From Bacteroidota bacterium (GTDB lineage: Bacteria; Bacteroidota; Bacteroidia; Bacteroidales; CG2-30-32-10): DNA of 36,293 nucleotides. Made by a program: the position numbers and the translations under genes. How positions within the stretch are numbered: the stretch's first letter is position 1; every line of letters begins with the position of its first letter. The stretch covers positions 1 through 36,293 of the forward strand of contig JACAAW010000018.1 of assembly GCA_013377115.1 (NCBI GenBank), read 5' to 3'. The notes beneath the pieces are model-generated. The model saw only the letters and a list, made by a program, of their open reading frames with translations. It did not search any database and was not told the origin of the DNA. Shown one piece after another: positions 5,889 through 15,500 of this stretch.

Positions 5889-8576
5889 ATGCATTTGAAA
5901 AAAATATTTGTTCTAATTGTTTTATTTTCAGTTTTATATGCTAAAATTGGCTTTTCTCAAAATTTAATCGTTTTTGAACAAACTAAAAACGAATCTTACC
6001 TTTTTAAAAATAGCAATACCCCAACTCAAAGTCAGATTATCAGTAATTTCTTTATTCAGGAAATTGCCAAAAGCATTCCTAAAATCATTTCCTATACCCA
6101 GTACACCTATTCTTACGATCAATCATTGAGAATTATAAAAGAACAAAATGGCAATTATACCGCCACCGTTGAATTGAAAAATGGAATTTGTGCAGGCGAT
6201 ATCAATTTTAAAGGTTATAGCGTTGCCGAATGTTTAATTCCTTCGAAAATCGATTTTAAAGTTACCGTTCAGAATGATGCTGGACTTACAATTAAAACCT
6301 TTGTAATTAATCAGGTTCCTGTTAAAACCCAATACGCAAAAATTGCCGAATTTAAATTTAATGATACTGTTCAGAATCCAAAATATAAACTAATTGTCGA
6401 AAATAAAAATTTCTATTACGACAATGTGGCTAAAGAAGTTTTTGAAAAGAAAATCTCTTTAATCCACGATTATTATGCTTCTGATATGCAAATGGGTAAT
6501 GGTTTTGAGAAAATTCAGTCGATGAATTTGGATAATATCGATTTAATTCCACTTTATTCAATCAAAATAAAAGAAGTTCAGCAACTTATAGAAATGCTTA
6601 ACAGCAAACATTTTGCTCAAAACTTAAATCTGATTGCCTTCGATCCAATTAAGTTTCAGGATAAGTTCATGGATTTGAATCAGAAAACGAATAATTTGGC
6701 AGCGGTCATTAATCAATTAATGGCAACTCTTGATCAGGTTTATTATAAAAGAGGATTGGAATATTTGGTAAATGGCGATGTAGATAAATCTATTTATTAC
6801 TTTAATAAATCTATTGAAGTGAATCCATTTTTTGCGCCCTCGCATTTACAATTGGCCAAAATTGAGTTTAGCGAAGGGAATTTGGACAAGTCGGGAAAGA
6901 TTTTAAAGACTATTTTGGTTCAAATGAATCCCGATCCAACCACCTACAATCTGGTGATTCAGTTATGCAATAGTATTTATTTCTCATATATCGGGAATGG
7001 CGAAAAAATGATTGGATTAGAAAAATTCAACGAAGCCTTAACCGAATATGCCAAAGCAAAGGATTTTTGCAATACAACCCCTGGAATTGTTTGCAACGAT
7101 GCTTTAGGAAAAGGTATTGCCAGAGCCAAATATGGAATTTATAATTCGTTTTTAACGGTTGCTAAACGTTCTTTCGAAAGTAGCGAACTCGAATTGGCTG
7201 AGCATTACACCATGGAAGCCAAAAATTTCCAGAAAGCAAACAACAACGATATTTTTTCGTGCAGCGAAGCCGATGCATTATTATCGCAATTGGCTGATGC
7301 TTACACCACTAAAGGTTTGAATTTAAATAATCAAAATAATTTCGAAAAAGCTTTGACCAATTTCACCAAAGCTTTTGGCCTTTGTCAATCGTCTACAAAC
7401 CTTGTTTGCAGCGAAAAATTAAAGAACGGAAATAAGGTCGCAAAAATCGGTTATTTTAAAACCATGCTGGCCTCAGCAAAGGAATCATTACAGCAAAATA
7501 ATTTGTTGAAAGCCGAAGAGTTAATCAATAAAGCAAAAGCTTATCAAACTGCTAATAGCGAAGATATTACAAGTGTTTTAGATGCCAATGATATTTTGGC
7601 TCAAATAAAATATCAGTATTATTTGCAGTTTATTCATGAAGGAAGTCAGTTTGTTGCTTACCAGCAGTTCGAAACGGCTTTGGGCAAACTTGAATTGGCT
7701 CGCGATTTGGAAAATAATTACACTTTCAAAAAAGCAAAAAACTTGGATAGCCTTTTTCAAGTAGCCGCAAAACCAATCATCATAGAGAATATTAAAAAAG
7801 GAAACATCAAAGTTTGGGGTAAAGATATTGAAGGTGCGAAAACGATTTTAAACAATGCCATTTCTCAACAATCAAAATATGTGCTTACTGAAGATAAAGA
7901 TATTTCCAAAGCAATAACAGAGCTAAAAGGAAAGATTTTTTCTCAGGAATGCTTTATGGCGCAAGAAGATTATGATAAGTTTTATGCCAAAGCTCAGCAA
8001 GCGGTTAATATTAAGAAATTTATTGAAGCCGAAACCAATTACGATGCAGCCATTAAAGTTGCCAGCGACTTTGTTTCATGCAGTATTTCGGCTCAGAATT
8101 CAACGGATAATAAATTTAAATACATCACAGCAATCACTTATCAGAAGTTATTGTTAGAAACAGAAAAAGTGCTTAAAAATGAGAATTATTCTCAAACTTT
8201 AGAGAAGTTTAATGCTGCTGATAAGTATTATTATCAAAATGAAATTAAGAAATTCGAGATTGGCAATATTCAGTTGTTCGATTTTATTAAAGGTCAGAAT
8301 AACCAGAATTTTATTAGTTATTGTGTGAATTATTATACCGAAAATAAGAACTATAATGAGGCTTTAAGTTTATTGAAGATTTTAAAAGATAGGAATTATC
8401 CTCAAAATTATTCAAAAGGTTATCAGGAAAAACTTGGACAAGAAATGGCCATCAAAGACAAATCTGAAAATGCCTTAGCTGATCCAAAAGAGAATTTAAC
8501 ACGTTATATTTCAGGTGATAAATGGTTTAAATATTTTAATAAAGCGTATACCAAAGCCTGGAAAAGTAAAAAATAG
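5889..8576 (+). CDS. Large secreted TPR-like repeat protein
   Basis: This 895-residue protein begins with a signal peptide (lysines at 4-5, hydrophobic core, likely cleavage near the GFSQ at about residue 24). The N-terminal 250 residues are strand-rich and unrecognised. A clear TPR pair follows at about 284-345 ('YYKRGLEYLVNGDVDKSIYYFNKSIEVNP'-like segments). Then comes a series of units roughly 104 residues apart starting near 373, 476 and 580, and a more divergent one near 693, each with an 'F..AL..F.KA' helix pair. The first two units share a Cys pair ('FC...GIVC', 'LC...NLVC'). This looks like internal duplication of a TPR-derived module. It is probably exported to the periplasm; the small membrane-anchored protein gene downstream may be functionally linked. 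The function is unknown; scaffold or envelope-assembly roles are usual for such proteins. Confidence 0.75.
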   Translation: MHLKKIFVLIVLFSVLYAKIGFSQNLIVFEQTKNESYLFKNSNTPTQSQIISNFFIQEIAKSIPKIISYTQYTYSYDQSLRIIKEQNGNYTATVELKNGICAGDINFKGYSVAECLIPSKIDFKVTVQNDAGLTIKTFVINQVPVKTQYAKIAEFKFNDTVQNPKYKLIVENKNFYYDNVAKEVFEKKISLIHDYYASDMQMGNGFEKIQSMNLDNIDLIPLYSIKIKEVQQLIEMLNSKHFAQNLNLIAFDPIKFQDKFMDLNQKTNNLAAVINQLMATLDQVYYKRGLEYLVNGDVDKSIYYFNKSIEVNPFFAPSHLQLAKIEFSEGNLDKSGKILKTILVQMNPDPTTYNLVIQLCNSIYFSYIGNGEKMIGLEKFNEALTEYAKAKDFCNTTPGIVCNDALGKGIARAKYGIYNSFLTVAKRSFESSELELAEHYTMEAKNFQKANNNDIFSCSEADALLSQLADAYTTKGLNLNNQNNFEKALTNFTKAFGLCQSSTNLVCSEKLKNGNKVAKIGYFKTMLASAKESLQQNNLLKAEELINKAKAYQTANSEDITSVLDANDILAQIKYQYYLQFIHEGSQFVAYQQFETALGKLELARDLENNYTFKKAKNLDSLFQVAAKPIIIENIKKGNIKVWGKDIEGAKTILNNAISQQSKYVLTEDKDISKAITELKGKIFSQECFMAQEDYDKFYAKAQQAVNIKKFIEAETNYDAAIKVASDFVSCSISAQNSTDNKFKYITAITYQKLLLETEKVLKNENYSQTLEKFNAADKYYYQNEIKKFEIGNIQLFDFIKGQNNQNFISYCVNYYTENKNYNEALSLLKILKDRNYPQNYSKGYQEKLGQEMAIKDKSENALADPKENLTRYISGDKWFKYFNKAYTKAWKSKK

Positions 8577-8636
8577 CTGTTTATAATTTTATACAATAAT
8601 AGAATTATAGTATAACAAAAATTGAAATTTTAAGTA

Positions 8637-8644
8637 TAAATTTG
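8637..8644 (+). promoter_or_regulatory. -7 element upstream of the small anchored protein
   Basis: TAAATTTG matches TANNTTTG exactly, 31 bases before the TTG start at 8676. No -33 element is visible at the standard spacing. Confidence 0.4.
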
Positions 8645-8675
8645 TTGGCGTCACTAAAAATCAAGAAAAAAAAGA

Positions 8676-9251
8676 TTGAATAAGTTTATCAAATATATCA
8701 TCATCTTTGTTTTTGTGTTAATTCCACTGTTGATTTTTATTATAAAAAAGTCGAGCACCGATAATTTTGCCGACAATAAGGTAATTGTTGAAACAGAATC
8801 AAAAAACATTTCGAATTATTTTATTGAATTTGTTGACAATGCCAATACCCTGAAAACCCAGAAAACTCAAGAAGTTGTTAAAAAGGAATTGTACACCAAA
8901 TCATTTATTGCGGAAACTGTTGATAGTTTTAAAATCGTCGACAATCCTCGCGATATCGCTTTGAAATCAAAAGATGTTCATTCTTTTTGGGGTATTAATC
9001 AGGAAGAAGTATTTAAAAATTCTGATTATAAAGTGGTCCTCACTTTTAATGTCAATCCAAAAGATCAACCACAAATGGTTAATTTGAATATTCAGAAATT
9101 CACCAATAATAGATGGCTCAATTTTAAAAACGTTGGTGATTTTGATATCATTTTGGGAGACAGTCTAAAAGATAAAGCCAAATCAGAGAAGGCTGATGAA
9201 ATTTACGCTAAAAAAGTTTCGGATTTGGTGCTTCGCTCCACATTTAAATAA
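8676..9251 (+). CDS. Membrane-anchored protein of unknown function
   Basis: This 191-residue protein starts at a TTG immediately before 'NKFIKYIIIFVFVLIPLL'; there is no in-frame ATG until far into the protein, so the TTG is needed to keep the membrane anchor. One N-terminal hydrophobic helix (residues about 5-23) is followed by an extracytoplasmic domain of about 165 residues. The domain has alternating charged helices and strands ('KVVLTFNVNPKDQPQMVNLNIQKF', 'RWLNFKNVGDFDIILGD'). I do not recognise the domain. It sits 99 bases after the secreted repeat protein and 36 bases before dipeptidase E. Confidence 0.6.
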   Translation: MNKFIKYIIIFVFVLIPLLIFIIKKSSTDNFADNKVIVETESKNISNYFIEFVDNANTLKTQKTQEVVKKELYTKSFIAETVDSFKIVDNPRDIALKSKDVHSFWGINQEEVFKNSDYKVVLTFNVNPKDQPQMVNLNIQKFTNNRWLNFKNVGDFDIILGDSLKDKAKSEKADEIYAKKVSDLVLRSTFK

Positions 9252-9287
9252 TTTCCTTTTCTTCAATTTCTAAAAAATACCCAGCTT

Positions 9288-10001
9288 ATGAAAAAAATGT
9301 TATTGATCAGCAATTCAACTAATTATGGTGAAGAGTATTTAAGTTATACCAGACCAGAAATAAAGAAATTTCTAAATTCTACAGTAAAGGAAATTCTGTT
9401 TGTTCCTTTTGCCGGAGTTACCGTAACTTATGATGATTATACAGCAAAAGTCGAAAAGGTATTTAATGAATTGGGTTATCAGGTGAAATCTATTCATAAT
9501 TGCGAAAATATGATTGAAGCAGTAAATAATGCCGAATGTATTGTTGTTGGTGGCGGAAATACATTCCATTTAGTTCACATGCTTCACAAAACTGGAGCCA
9601 TGAAAGCCATAAAAGACAAAGTAAGTTCCGGAACACTTTTTATTGGCTGGAGTGCAGGATCGAATGTTGCTTGTCCTTCCTTAAAAACCACCAACGATAT
9701 GCCAATCATTGAACCTGCAAGTTTTGATTGTATGAATTTGGTGCCATTTCAAATTAACCCACATTATATGGATTATGTTCAGCCAAATCATGGTGGAGAA
9801 ACCAGAGAGCAAAGGTTAGCCGAATTCATGGCCGCCAATCCAGAGATGAAAGTAGTTGGTTTAAGAGAATCTTCAATGTTATTAATTGATGGCAAAACGG
9901 TAAAGCTAATTGGTTCGAACAATATGCGATATTTCCAGCACCAAAAACCAACTATAGATTTTACATCAAATGATAATTTGGATTTCTTGCTTTTGGATTA
10001 A
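9288..10001 (+). CDS. pepE: Peptidase E (alpha-aspartyl dipeptidase)
   Basis: This 237-residue cytoplasmic protein belongs to peptidase family S51, which hydrolyses dipeptides with an N-terminal aspartate. It has the glutamine-amidotransferase-like fold with the nucleophile elbow GWSAGSN (Ser122) and the preceding VVGGGNTFHL loop (about 86-95). The 'QINPHYMDY' segment carries the conserved active-site histidine. Length and motifs match the E. coli and Salmonella enzyme closely. It lies 36 bases after the small anchored protein gene and may share its transcript. Likely role: peptide turnover for aspartate recovery. Confidence 0.93.
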   Translation: MKKMLLISNSTNYGEEYLSYTRPEIKKFLNSTVKEILFVPFAGVTVTYDDYTAKVEKVFNELGYQVKSIHNCENMIEAVNNAECIVVGGGNTFHLVHMLHKTGAMKAIKDKVSSGTLFIGWSAGSNVACPSLKTTNDMPIIEPASFDCMNLVPFQINPHYMDYVQPNHGGETREQRLAEFMAANPEMKVVGLRESSMLLIDGKTVKLIGSNNMRYFQHQKPTIDFTSNDNLDFLLLD

Positions 10002-10116
10002 CCTTTTCAAAAAATCAAAATATATTTCTTTTTTGTTAGTTTATTAGTCTGCCAATGAGTTTAATTTAAAAGCATTTTAAATTGAGCAATTGCTTCAAAG
10101 TATTCGATAATTAATT

Positions 10117-10146
10117 TTGAAAAGATATTTGATTGTCTTAGATTTG
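10117..10146 (+). promoter_or_regulatory. Promoter of the 26-residue-repeat protein
   Basis: TTG at 10117-10119, within TTTTG, is followed after exactly 19 bases by TAGATTTG at 10139-10146, a full match to the Bacteroidota promoter consensus. The predicted start near 10153 gives a short leader to the ATG at 10181. With the toxin-antitoxin promoter this is the clearest promoter in the window. Confidence 0.7.
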
Positions 10147-10180
10147 AATAAATTATTGTGAAAATTAAAAATCTATCAAT

Positions 10181-10801
10181 ATGGAACTCAAAGGAAATCA
10201 ATTATTGGATTCTGAGAAAATTGAATCAGTAAAAAATACTTCAGATCAAAACATTCTTTTTGATTTTGCAATGAACGCAGAAGAAACCTATAATATTAGA
10301 AAGGAAGCAATCTTTCAAATTACCAATCAGGAAATCCTTTCAGAAATTGCACGAAATGTTGAAGATAAGGATATTAGAGGGTTTGCTATTGATAAATTAT
10401 CCGACCAAGGTAAATTATGTGATATTGCAAAGCATTCCAATGATTTCTATTTGAGAGCAGTTTCAATAAAAAAAATTGAGGATCAAAAAACACTGGAAAA
10501 TATTGCTCTTGAGGATACCGATTACTATGTTAGAGCCATGGCAGTTAAAAGAATCGATAATCAATCCGCATTAGAATATATCGCGTTTAACGATGGAGAT
10601 TATTATGTGAGGAAAGAAGCAGTTGCTAAAATAAACAGTGAAGAAATGCTTTCAAAGATTGTTTTTAATGATGAAGATTTTCAGGTAAGAAAAATTGCCT
10701 TAAAAGGAATTAAAGATGCCAACCTTCTGACCGAAATAGTCAAGAAAGTTGATGACCATTACATAAAAAACGCGGCCAATTTAAAACTGAAAACGACTTA
10801 A
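10181..10801 (+). CDS. 26-residue tandem-repeat (HEAT-like) protein
   Basis: This 206-residue soluble protein consists almost entirely of about seven tandem repeats of 26 residues from residue 32 onward. The pattern is 'ND.DYYVR..AV..I.DQ..L..IA', as in 'TDYYVRAMAVKRIDNQ' and 'GDYYVRKEAVAKINSE'. Two-helix repeats with a 'VR..A' core resemble HEAT/PBS-lyase or variant leucine-rich-repeat proteins, which bind other proteins or nucleic acid. There is no signal peptide, membrane segment or catalytic domain. It stands alone with its own clear promoter, separated by more than 100 bases from both neighbours. Its partner is unknown. Confidence 0.8.
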   Translation: MELKGNQLLDSEKIESVKNTSDQNILFDFAMNAEETYNIRKEAIFQITNQEILSEIARNVEDKDIRGFAIDKLSDQGKLCDIAKHSNDFYLRAVSIKKIEDQKTLENIALEDTDYYVRAMAVKRIDNQSALEYIAFNDGDYYVRKEAVAKINSEEMLSKIVFNDEDFQVRKIALKGIKDANLLTEIVKKVDDHYIKNAANLKLKTT

Positions 10802-10890
10802 CTTATTTGGCTAGATTTTTGAAAATCAATTGAATTACTTCTGGTTGATAATAATTTTCAGAACAAGTTCCCACTAAAAATAATAATTCC

Positions 10891-10898
10891 TAACTTTG
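10891..10898 (+). promoter_or_regulatory. -7 element upstream of mtgA
   Basis: TAACTTTG matches TANNTTTG exactly and lies 19 bases before the GTG start at 10918. It implies a very short leader. No clear -33 TTG is present. Confidence 0.45.
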
Positions 10899-10917
10899 CG
10901 CACTAAAAAATACTTGT

Positions 10918-11661
10918 GTGGCAGGAATAAAAAAATTGTTAAGCAGAGTTTCTAATAAAAAGAAAAAAACTTCAAGTCCGAAATCGGGAGGGAAGTTAAA
11001 ACGGTTTCTTCGAATCCTGAGAAATCTCATTATTTTTTTTCTGATTGTCACTATTTTACCTGTAATAATTTATAAATGGGTAAATCCTCCAATTACACCA
11101 TTGATGCTGATTAGAAAAACCGAGGGATATTCCATTAATAAAGATTGGAAATCCATGAAGGATTTATCTCCCAATCTTCCTTTGGCTGCTGTATCGGCAG
11201 AAGATGATAAATTTCTCACCCACCATGGTTTTGATTTTGATGCACTGAAACTTGCTTTTGAAACCAATCAAAAACAAGATAAAATGGTGAAAGGTGGCAG
11301 TACCATCAGTCAGCAAACCGCAAAAAATGTTTTTTTATGGCCACATCGTGATTATATCCGAAAGGGATTGGAAACCTATTTTACTTTTTTAATTGAATTA
11401 TTTTGGAGTAAAGAGCGGATAATGGAAGTTTATTTGAATATTGTTGAAATGGGTGAGGGAATTTATGGTTCTGAAGCTGCTTCGCAATATTATTTTAAAA
11501 AGCCAGCCAGCAAATTAAATAAGCAGGAAGCAGCAGCAATAATTGCTATTTTACCGAATCCAAGGATTTTCAAGGTGGTGAATCCTTCCCCAAGAACACA
11601 GAACTACAAAGGGGCAATTGTAAGAAGAATGCAAAAGCTTGGAAAAATTAATTTTAAGTAA
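10918..11661 (+). CDS. mtgA: Monofunctional peptidoglycan glycosyltransferase
   Basis: This 247-residue GT51 enzyme polymerises lipid II into glycan strands on the outer face of the inner membrane. It has a basic cytoplasmic N-terminus, one membrane helix (about residues 35-53), then the family motifs in order: AEDDKF..HHGFD with catalytic Glu95, GGSTISQQ, RKGLE, KERIMEVYLN and the GIYGSEAASQYYF region. No transpeptidase domain follows, so it is the MtgA type and not a bifunctional PBP. The start is a GTG at 10918, because no ATG lies between the -7 element and the membrane helix. It precedes a DedA-family gene after about 100 bases that include a hairpin. Confidence 0.93.
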   Translation: MAGIKKLLSRVSNKKKKTSSPKSGGKLKRFLRILRNLIIFFLIVTILPVIIYKWVNPPITPLMLIRKTEGYSINKDWKSMKDLSPNLPLAAVSAEDDKFLTHHGFDFDALKLAFETNQKQDKMVKGGSTISQQTAKNVFLWPHRDYIRKGLETYFTFLIELFWSKERIMEVYLNIVEMGEGIYGSEAASQYYFKKPASKLNKQEAAAIIAILPNPRIFKVVNPSPRTQNYKGAIVRRMQKLGKINFK

Positions 11662-11689
11662 ATTCTATTTTAAGTTTTTTTAACTTATT

Positions 11690-11712
11690 ATTACAGCAAT
11701 AATGGCTGTAAT
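11690..11712. terminator. Hairpin between mtgA and the DedA gene
   Basis: ATTACAGC (11690-11697) pairs perfectly with GCTGTAAT (11705-11712) around a 7-base loop, 28 bases after the mtgA stop and before the -7 element of the next gene. It lacks a strong T-tract, so it could be a weak terminator or a protein-binding palindrome. Confidence 0.4.
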
Positions 11713-11726
11713 TGAATTTATTACCT

Positions 11727-11734
11727 TAATTTTG
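11727..11734 (+). promoter_or_regulatory. -7 element upstream of the DedA-family gene
   Basis: TAATTTTG matches TANNTTTG exactly, 29 bases before the ATG at 11764. No TTG is found at the standard -33 spacing. Confidence 0.4.
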
Positions 11735-11763
11735 TTCTAATAATTCAAATTAATACGTTCCCA

Positions 11764-12402
11764 ATGCATGAAGTCTGGAGTTTTATTAAAGAACTGGTAA
11801 ATCCAGAAAGCATTATTAGCTACGGGGGCTTCTGGTTATTGCTTTTTGTTGTGTATTCTGAAACGGGATTATTTGTTGGTTTTTTCTTGCCAGGTGATTC
11901 TCTTTTGTTTACCGCAGGTTTGTTAACTGCAACTGGTATAATTGGTTATCCAATTTATTTTGTTGTTTTAGGTGTTTGTTTGGCTGCAATTCTTGGAAAT
12001 TCAACAGGTTATGCTTTCGGAAAAAAGGCCGGACAAACTTTATTTAAAAGAAAAAAATCATTTTTCTTCAGACCAACTCATTTAAAATCTGCTAAGGAAT
12101 TTTATGATAAGCATGGTGGGAAAGCAATTATTATGGGAAGTTTTTTACCAATAATTCGCACATTTGCCCCAATTGTTGCTGGTGCTGTGGAGCTTAAATA
12201 CTCAAAGTTTTTTTTATATAATTTAATTGGAGCAATTTTATGGTCTCATACCATGATACTAGCCGGATATTTTTCGGGCAAATACATTCCTGGAGTAAAA
12301 GAATATCTTCATTATATCATTATTTTTCTTGTCGTCATTACTGCCATTCCTGTTATTTCCACTTATTTAAAGGAGCGAAAACTGAGAAAATCTGGTAATT
12401 AA
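11764..12402 (+). CDS. DedA-family membrane protein
   Basis: This 212-residue integral membrane protein matches the DedA/VTT family, whose members flip or recycle lipid carriers such as undecaprenyl phosphate and phospholipids. Visible marks are 'FFLPGDSLLF' near residues 40-49, the glycine-rich 'ILGNSTGYAFGKKAG' re-entrant region, and the 'MGSFLPIIRTFAPIVAGA' motif with the conserved Arg and Pro residues, followed by two further membrane helices and a basic tail. Placement after mtgA, a lipid II-consuming enzyme, fits a role in lipid-carrier recycling, but that link is inference; it has its own -7 element. Confidence 0.9.
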   Translation: MHEVWSFIKELVNPESIISYGGFWLLLFVVYSETGLFVGFFLPGDSLLFTAGLLTATGIIGYPIYFVVLGVCLAAILGNSTGYAFGKKAGQTLFKRKKSFFFRPTHLKSAKEFYDKHGGKAIIMGSFLPIIRTFAPIVAGAVELKYSKFFLYNLIGAILWSHTMILAGYFSGKYIPGVKEYLHYIIIFLVVITAIPVISTYLKERKLRKSGN

Positions 12403-12531
12403 ATATTTTCCGAAAAACGGGTAAAAACACCTACGGTATTCTGAATTTATTAATTACCTTTATGGGCCTTTTGGTAGATAGATAATTAATTTTTTCTAAG
12501 AAAAAAATAAACTTTCTTCAAAATATTTTTC

Positions 12532-15500
12532 ATGAAACTTAAGTTTAAATTTATCTTATTATTCCTATTTTTAAGTGTAACTGTGTTTATTGCAGTGCAA
12601 TTAAATCAACTCCATTTTAAAAAGGATTACGAAAGAATTGCATTTGAGACAATAAAAAAGAATGTTGATTTATATGTTGAGCATGAAGAACAAGAATTAA
12701 ATTATTTATTGGATAACTATTCTGATATGCCAGAACTAACAATGGCAATTAAACAGAATAAAAACACTAAACCTATAATCCTACCATTTGTAAAAAATAG
12801 TGATATTTCAATTGTTTGGCTTTTTGATAATAATCAAAAATTAATATCATCTGTTAGCGATTTACCACATTATAAAATTAATACGAGTGATATTTGTCCA
12901 AAATCCTTTTATGAAATTGGCAGAGGTAAGAAATGTCTATATCATATTAGTAAAGGGTATGGATTTGTTGAAATACAGGGAATTAAGCTAAGAAATTCTG
13001 TTTATTCTGATAAGGGCGTATTAGAGGAAGATTATGGATACCTCTTTTTAGGTAGGTGTTTTGACGAATCTTTTATTCATGATTTTGAAAAATTTGTAGG
13101 ATCAAAGTTAATAGTAAGCAATTCAAATAAAAAGGTCATAGATGCGACCTATTCAAAACCATTTTTCGATAACAATCATAATCCTATTGGAGGGATTTCC
13201 ATATTTTCAAATGGCGATTCATTAGATTTAATTTTAAAAGAAGAATATAGAACCTCCTATTATATTTTAGGGATTATTTTTATTTATATTATTTGCTATA
13301 TTTTTATTTTTTCAAATTGGGTGATTAAACCATTGAGCCTATTGATTAACAGTTTGAAGAAAGATGATAAAACCGGAATCATTAAGCTTTCAAAAGCAGA
13401 TAATGAGATAGGGAAGTTGGCAATGGTGGTTATCGAGAATTCTGAAAATAATAAGAGATTAAAAGATTCTTTTGAAGAAATTAAAATTTTCGAAAAGGAA
13501 TTGCAATTATTTCGGTTTACTATGGATAAAGCTCAAGATTCAATTTCATGGGTTGATATTGATGGTCGTATTATTCAAGTAAATGATACCTATTGCAAGG
13601 AAATAGGCGTTTCTAGGGAAGAAGCTGTTGGAAGTTATTTTTGGGACAAAAATGAAATGGTAAAGCAAGAAGAATGGAATGGCTATTGGAATAGCATGAA
13701 ATTTCTTGGATCTTATACAAAAGATTATTGTCAGCAATGTTGCAATGCTAATGAATTAGTTTATTTTGAGAATAATTCAGTTTATATTGATTTTAAAGGT
13801 AAAGAATATATTGTAAATTACAGGAAGGATGTAACCGAAAGGAAAAAAGCGGAAAAGAAATTAGAGAAAGTGCTTCAAGACTTTGAAAATAAAAATTCAG
13901 AACTTAATTTGTTAAATAGCAATTTGGCTGTCGAAATAATTGAAAGAATGCATGCAGTTGATGCAATGAAGGAAAGCGAAGAGAAGTTTAAGTCAATTTT
14001 CGAGCAATCTGGAGATGGAATGCTTTTGATTGATAATTATAAAATTATTGATTGCAATAATTCAGCAATTAAATTATTTGGATTTAGTGAAAAAAATGAC
14101 CTTCTCAATAAGTCCCTCCAGGATTTCTCTCCAGAATTTCAAGAAAATGGAAAAAGTTCTATCTCAGAATCTGCAATTCACTTTATTTCAGCCAATAGAA
14201 AGGGATATGATAATTTTGAATGGTTACATAAAACATCAACAAATAAAATTATTACAGTTGAAGTAACATTAACTTCGATTCCAATTTTTGGGAAAAAAGT
14301 TCTTTTTGCGGTAATGCGTGATATTACTGAAAAAAAGAATGTTGTTGCTACCTTAAGAGCCAGTGAAGAAAAATATCGAACGCTTATTAATACATCTCCT
14401 GATGGAATTACAATTACTGATTTAGAAGGAAAGGTCGTTTATATTTCAATTAATTCATGTAAAATGTTTGGTTATGATGACCCAAAGGAAGTTGAGAATA
14501 AGAAAATGTTTGATTTTATTCATCCAGATGATCTTGAAAGGGTTCAGGATACTTTAGTTGATATGTTTAATGGAGTCTTTCGAGGTATTGGTGAATATAG
14601 AGGAATAAGGAAAGACGGTAGTGAATTCTTTTTTGAGGCAAATGGCGAATTTCTTAGGAATTCTGATGGCATCCCAACCGAAATTTTTTATATAAGTCGG
14701 GATATTACACATAGAAAGCAAACAGAGCAGGATTTAATAAATGCAAAGATAAAAGCCGAAGAATCCAATATTGCGAAATCAGAATTTTTTGCGAATATTA
14801 GTCATGAAGTTAGAACACCTTTAAATGCTATTTTAGGATTTAGTGAAGTGCTAATGGCAAAATTGCATAATTCTCCAGAATACCTGGATTATTTAAATGG
14901 AATTGCCATTAGTGGAAAAAATTTGCTAAATATTATCAATGATATTCTTGATTTATCGAAAATTGAGGCAGGTAAATTCGAAATTCATAATCATTTGGTA
15001 AATCTAAGATCTGTTTTCAGTGAGGTAAAACATATTTTTTCATTAAAAACAACAGAGAAAAATCTTGATTTTATTATCGAAATTGATAAAGACTTGCCCA
15101 AACTGATTGTTATTGACGAAATTCGTTTAAGGCAATTGTTGTTTAATTTTGTTGGCAATGCTGTTAAATTTACGCATAAAGGATTTATTAAAATTACAGC
15201 AAAAGGAATTGAAAACGCAAATCCTGAAAAAATAGGTTTGCAGATTGAAGTTGAAGATTCGGGAATAGGAATTGATAAATCACAATTTGAGCTAATTTTC
15301 AAGCCTTTTTTACAACATGAAAGACAAAATGATAGGAAATATGGTGGAACAGGATTGGGTTTAACAATTGCAAAAAGATTAATAGAAATGATGAATGGTG
15401 AAATTTCTGTTGAAAGCACTTTGGGCCTTGGGTCAAAATTTAACATCCGTTTTAGAGATATTGAAATTAGCAATGAAAATGAAATAGATATTATTGGAGG

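Noticed and set aside
5632-5889. 85-codon open frame abutting the secreted repeat protein
   Set aside because: It starts at a TTG, runs through the imperfect inverted repeat and the -7 element, and encodes no recognisable or conserved-looking protein.
14991-15473. 160-codon minus-strand open frame inside the sensor kinase
   Set aside because: It is fully antisense to the HisKA/HATPase region, whose motifs are intact; its serine/isoleucine/proline-rich translation is typical of a shadow frame.
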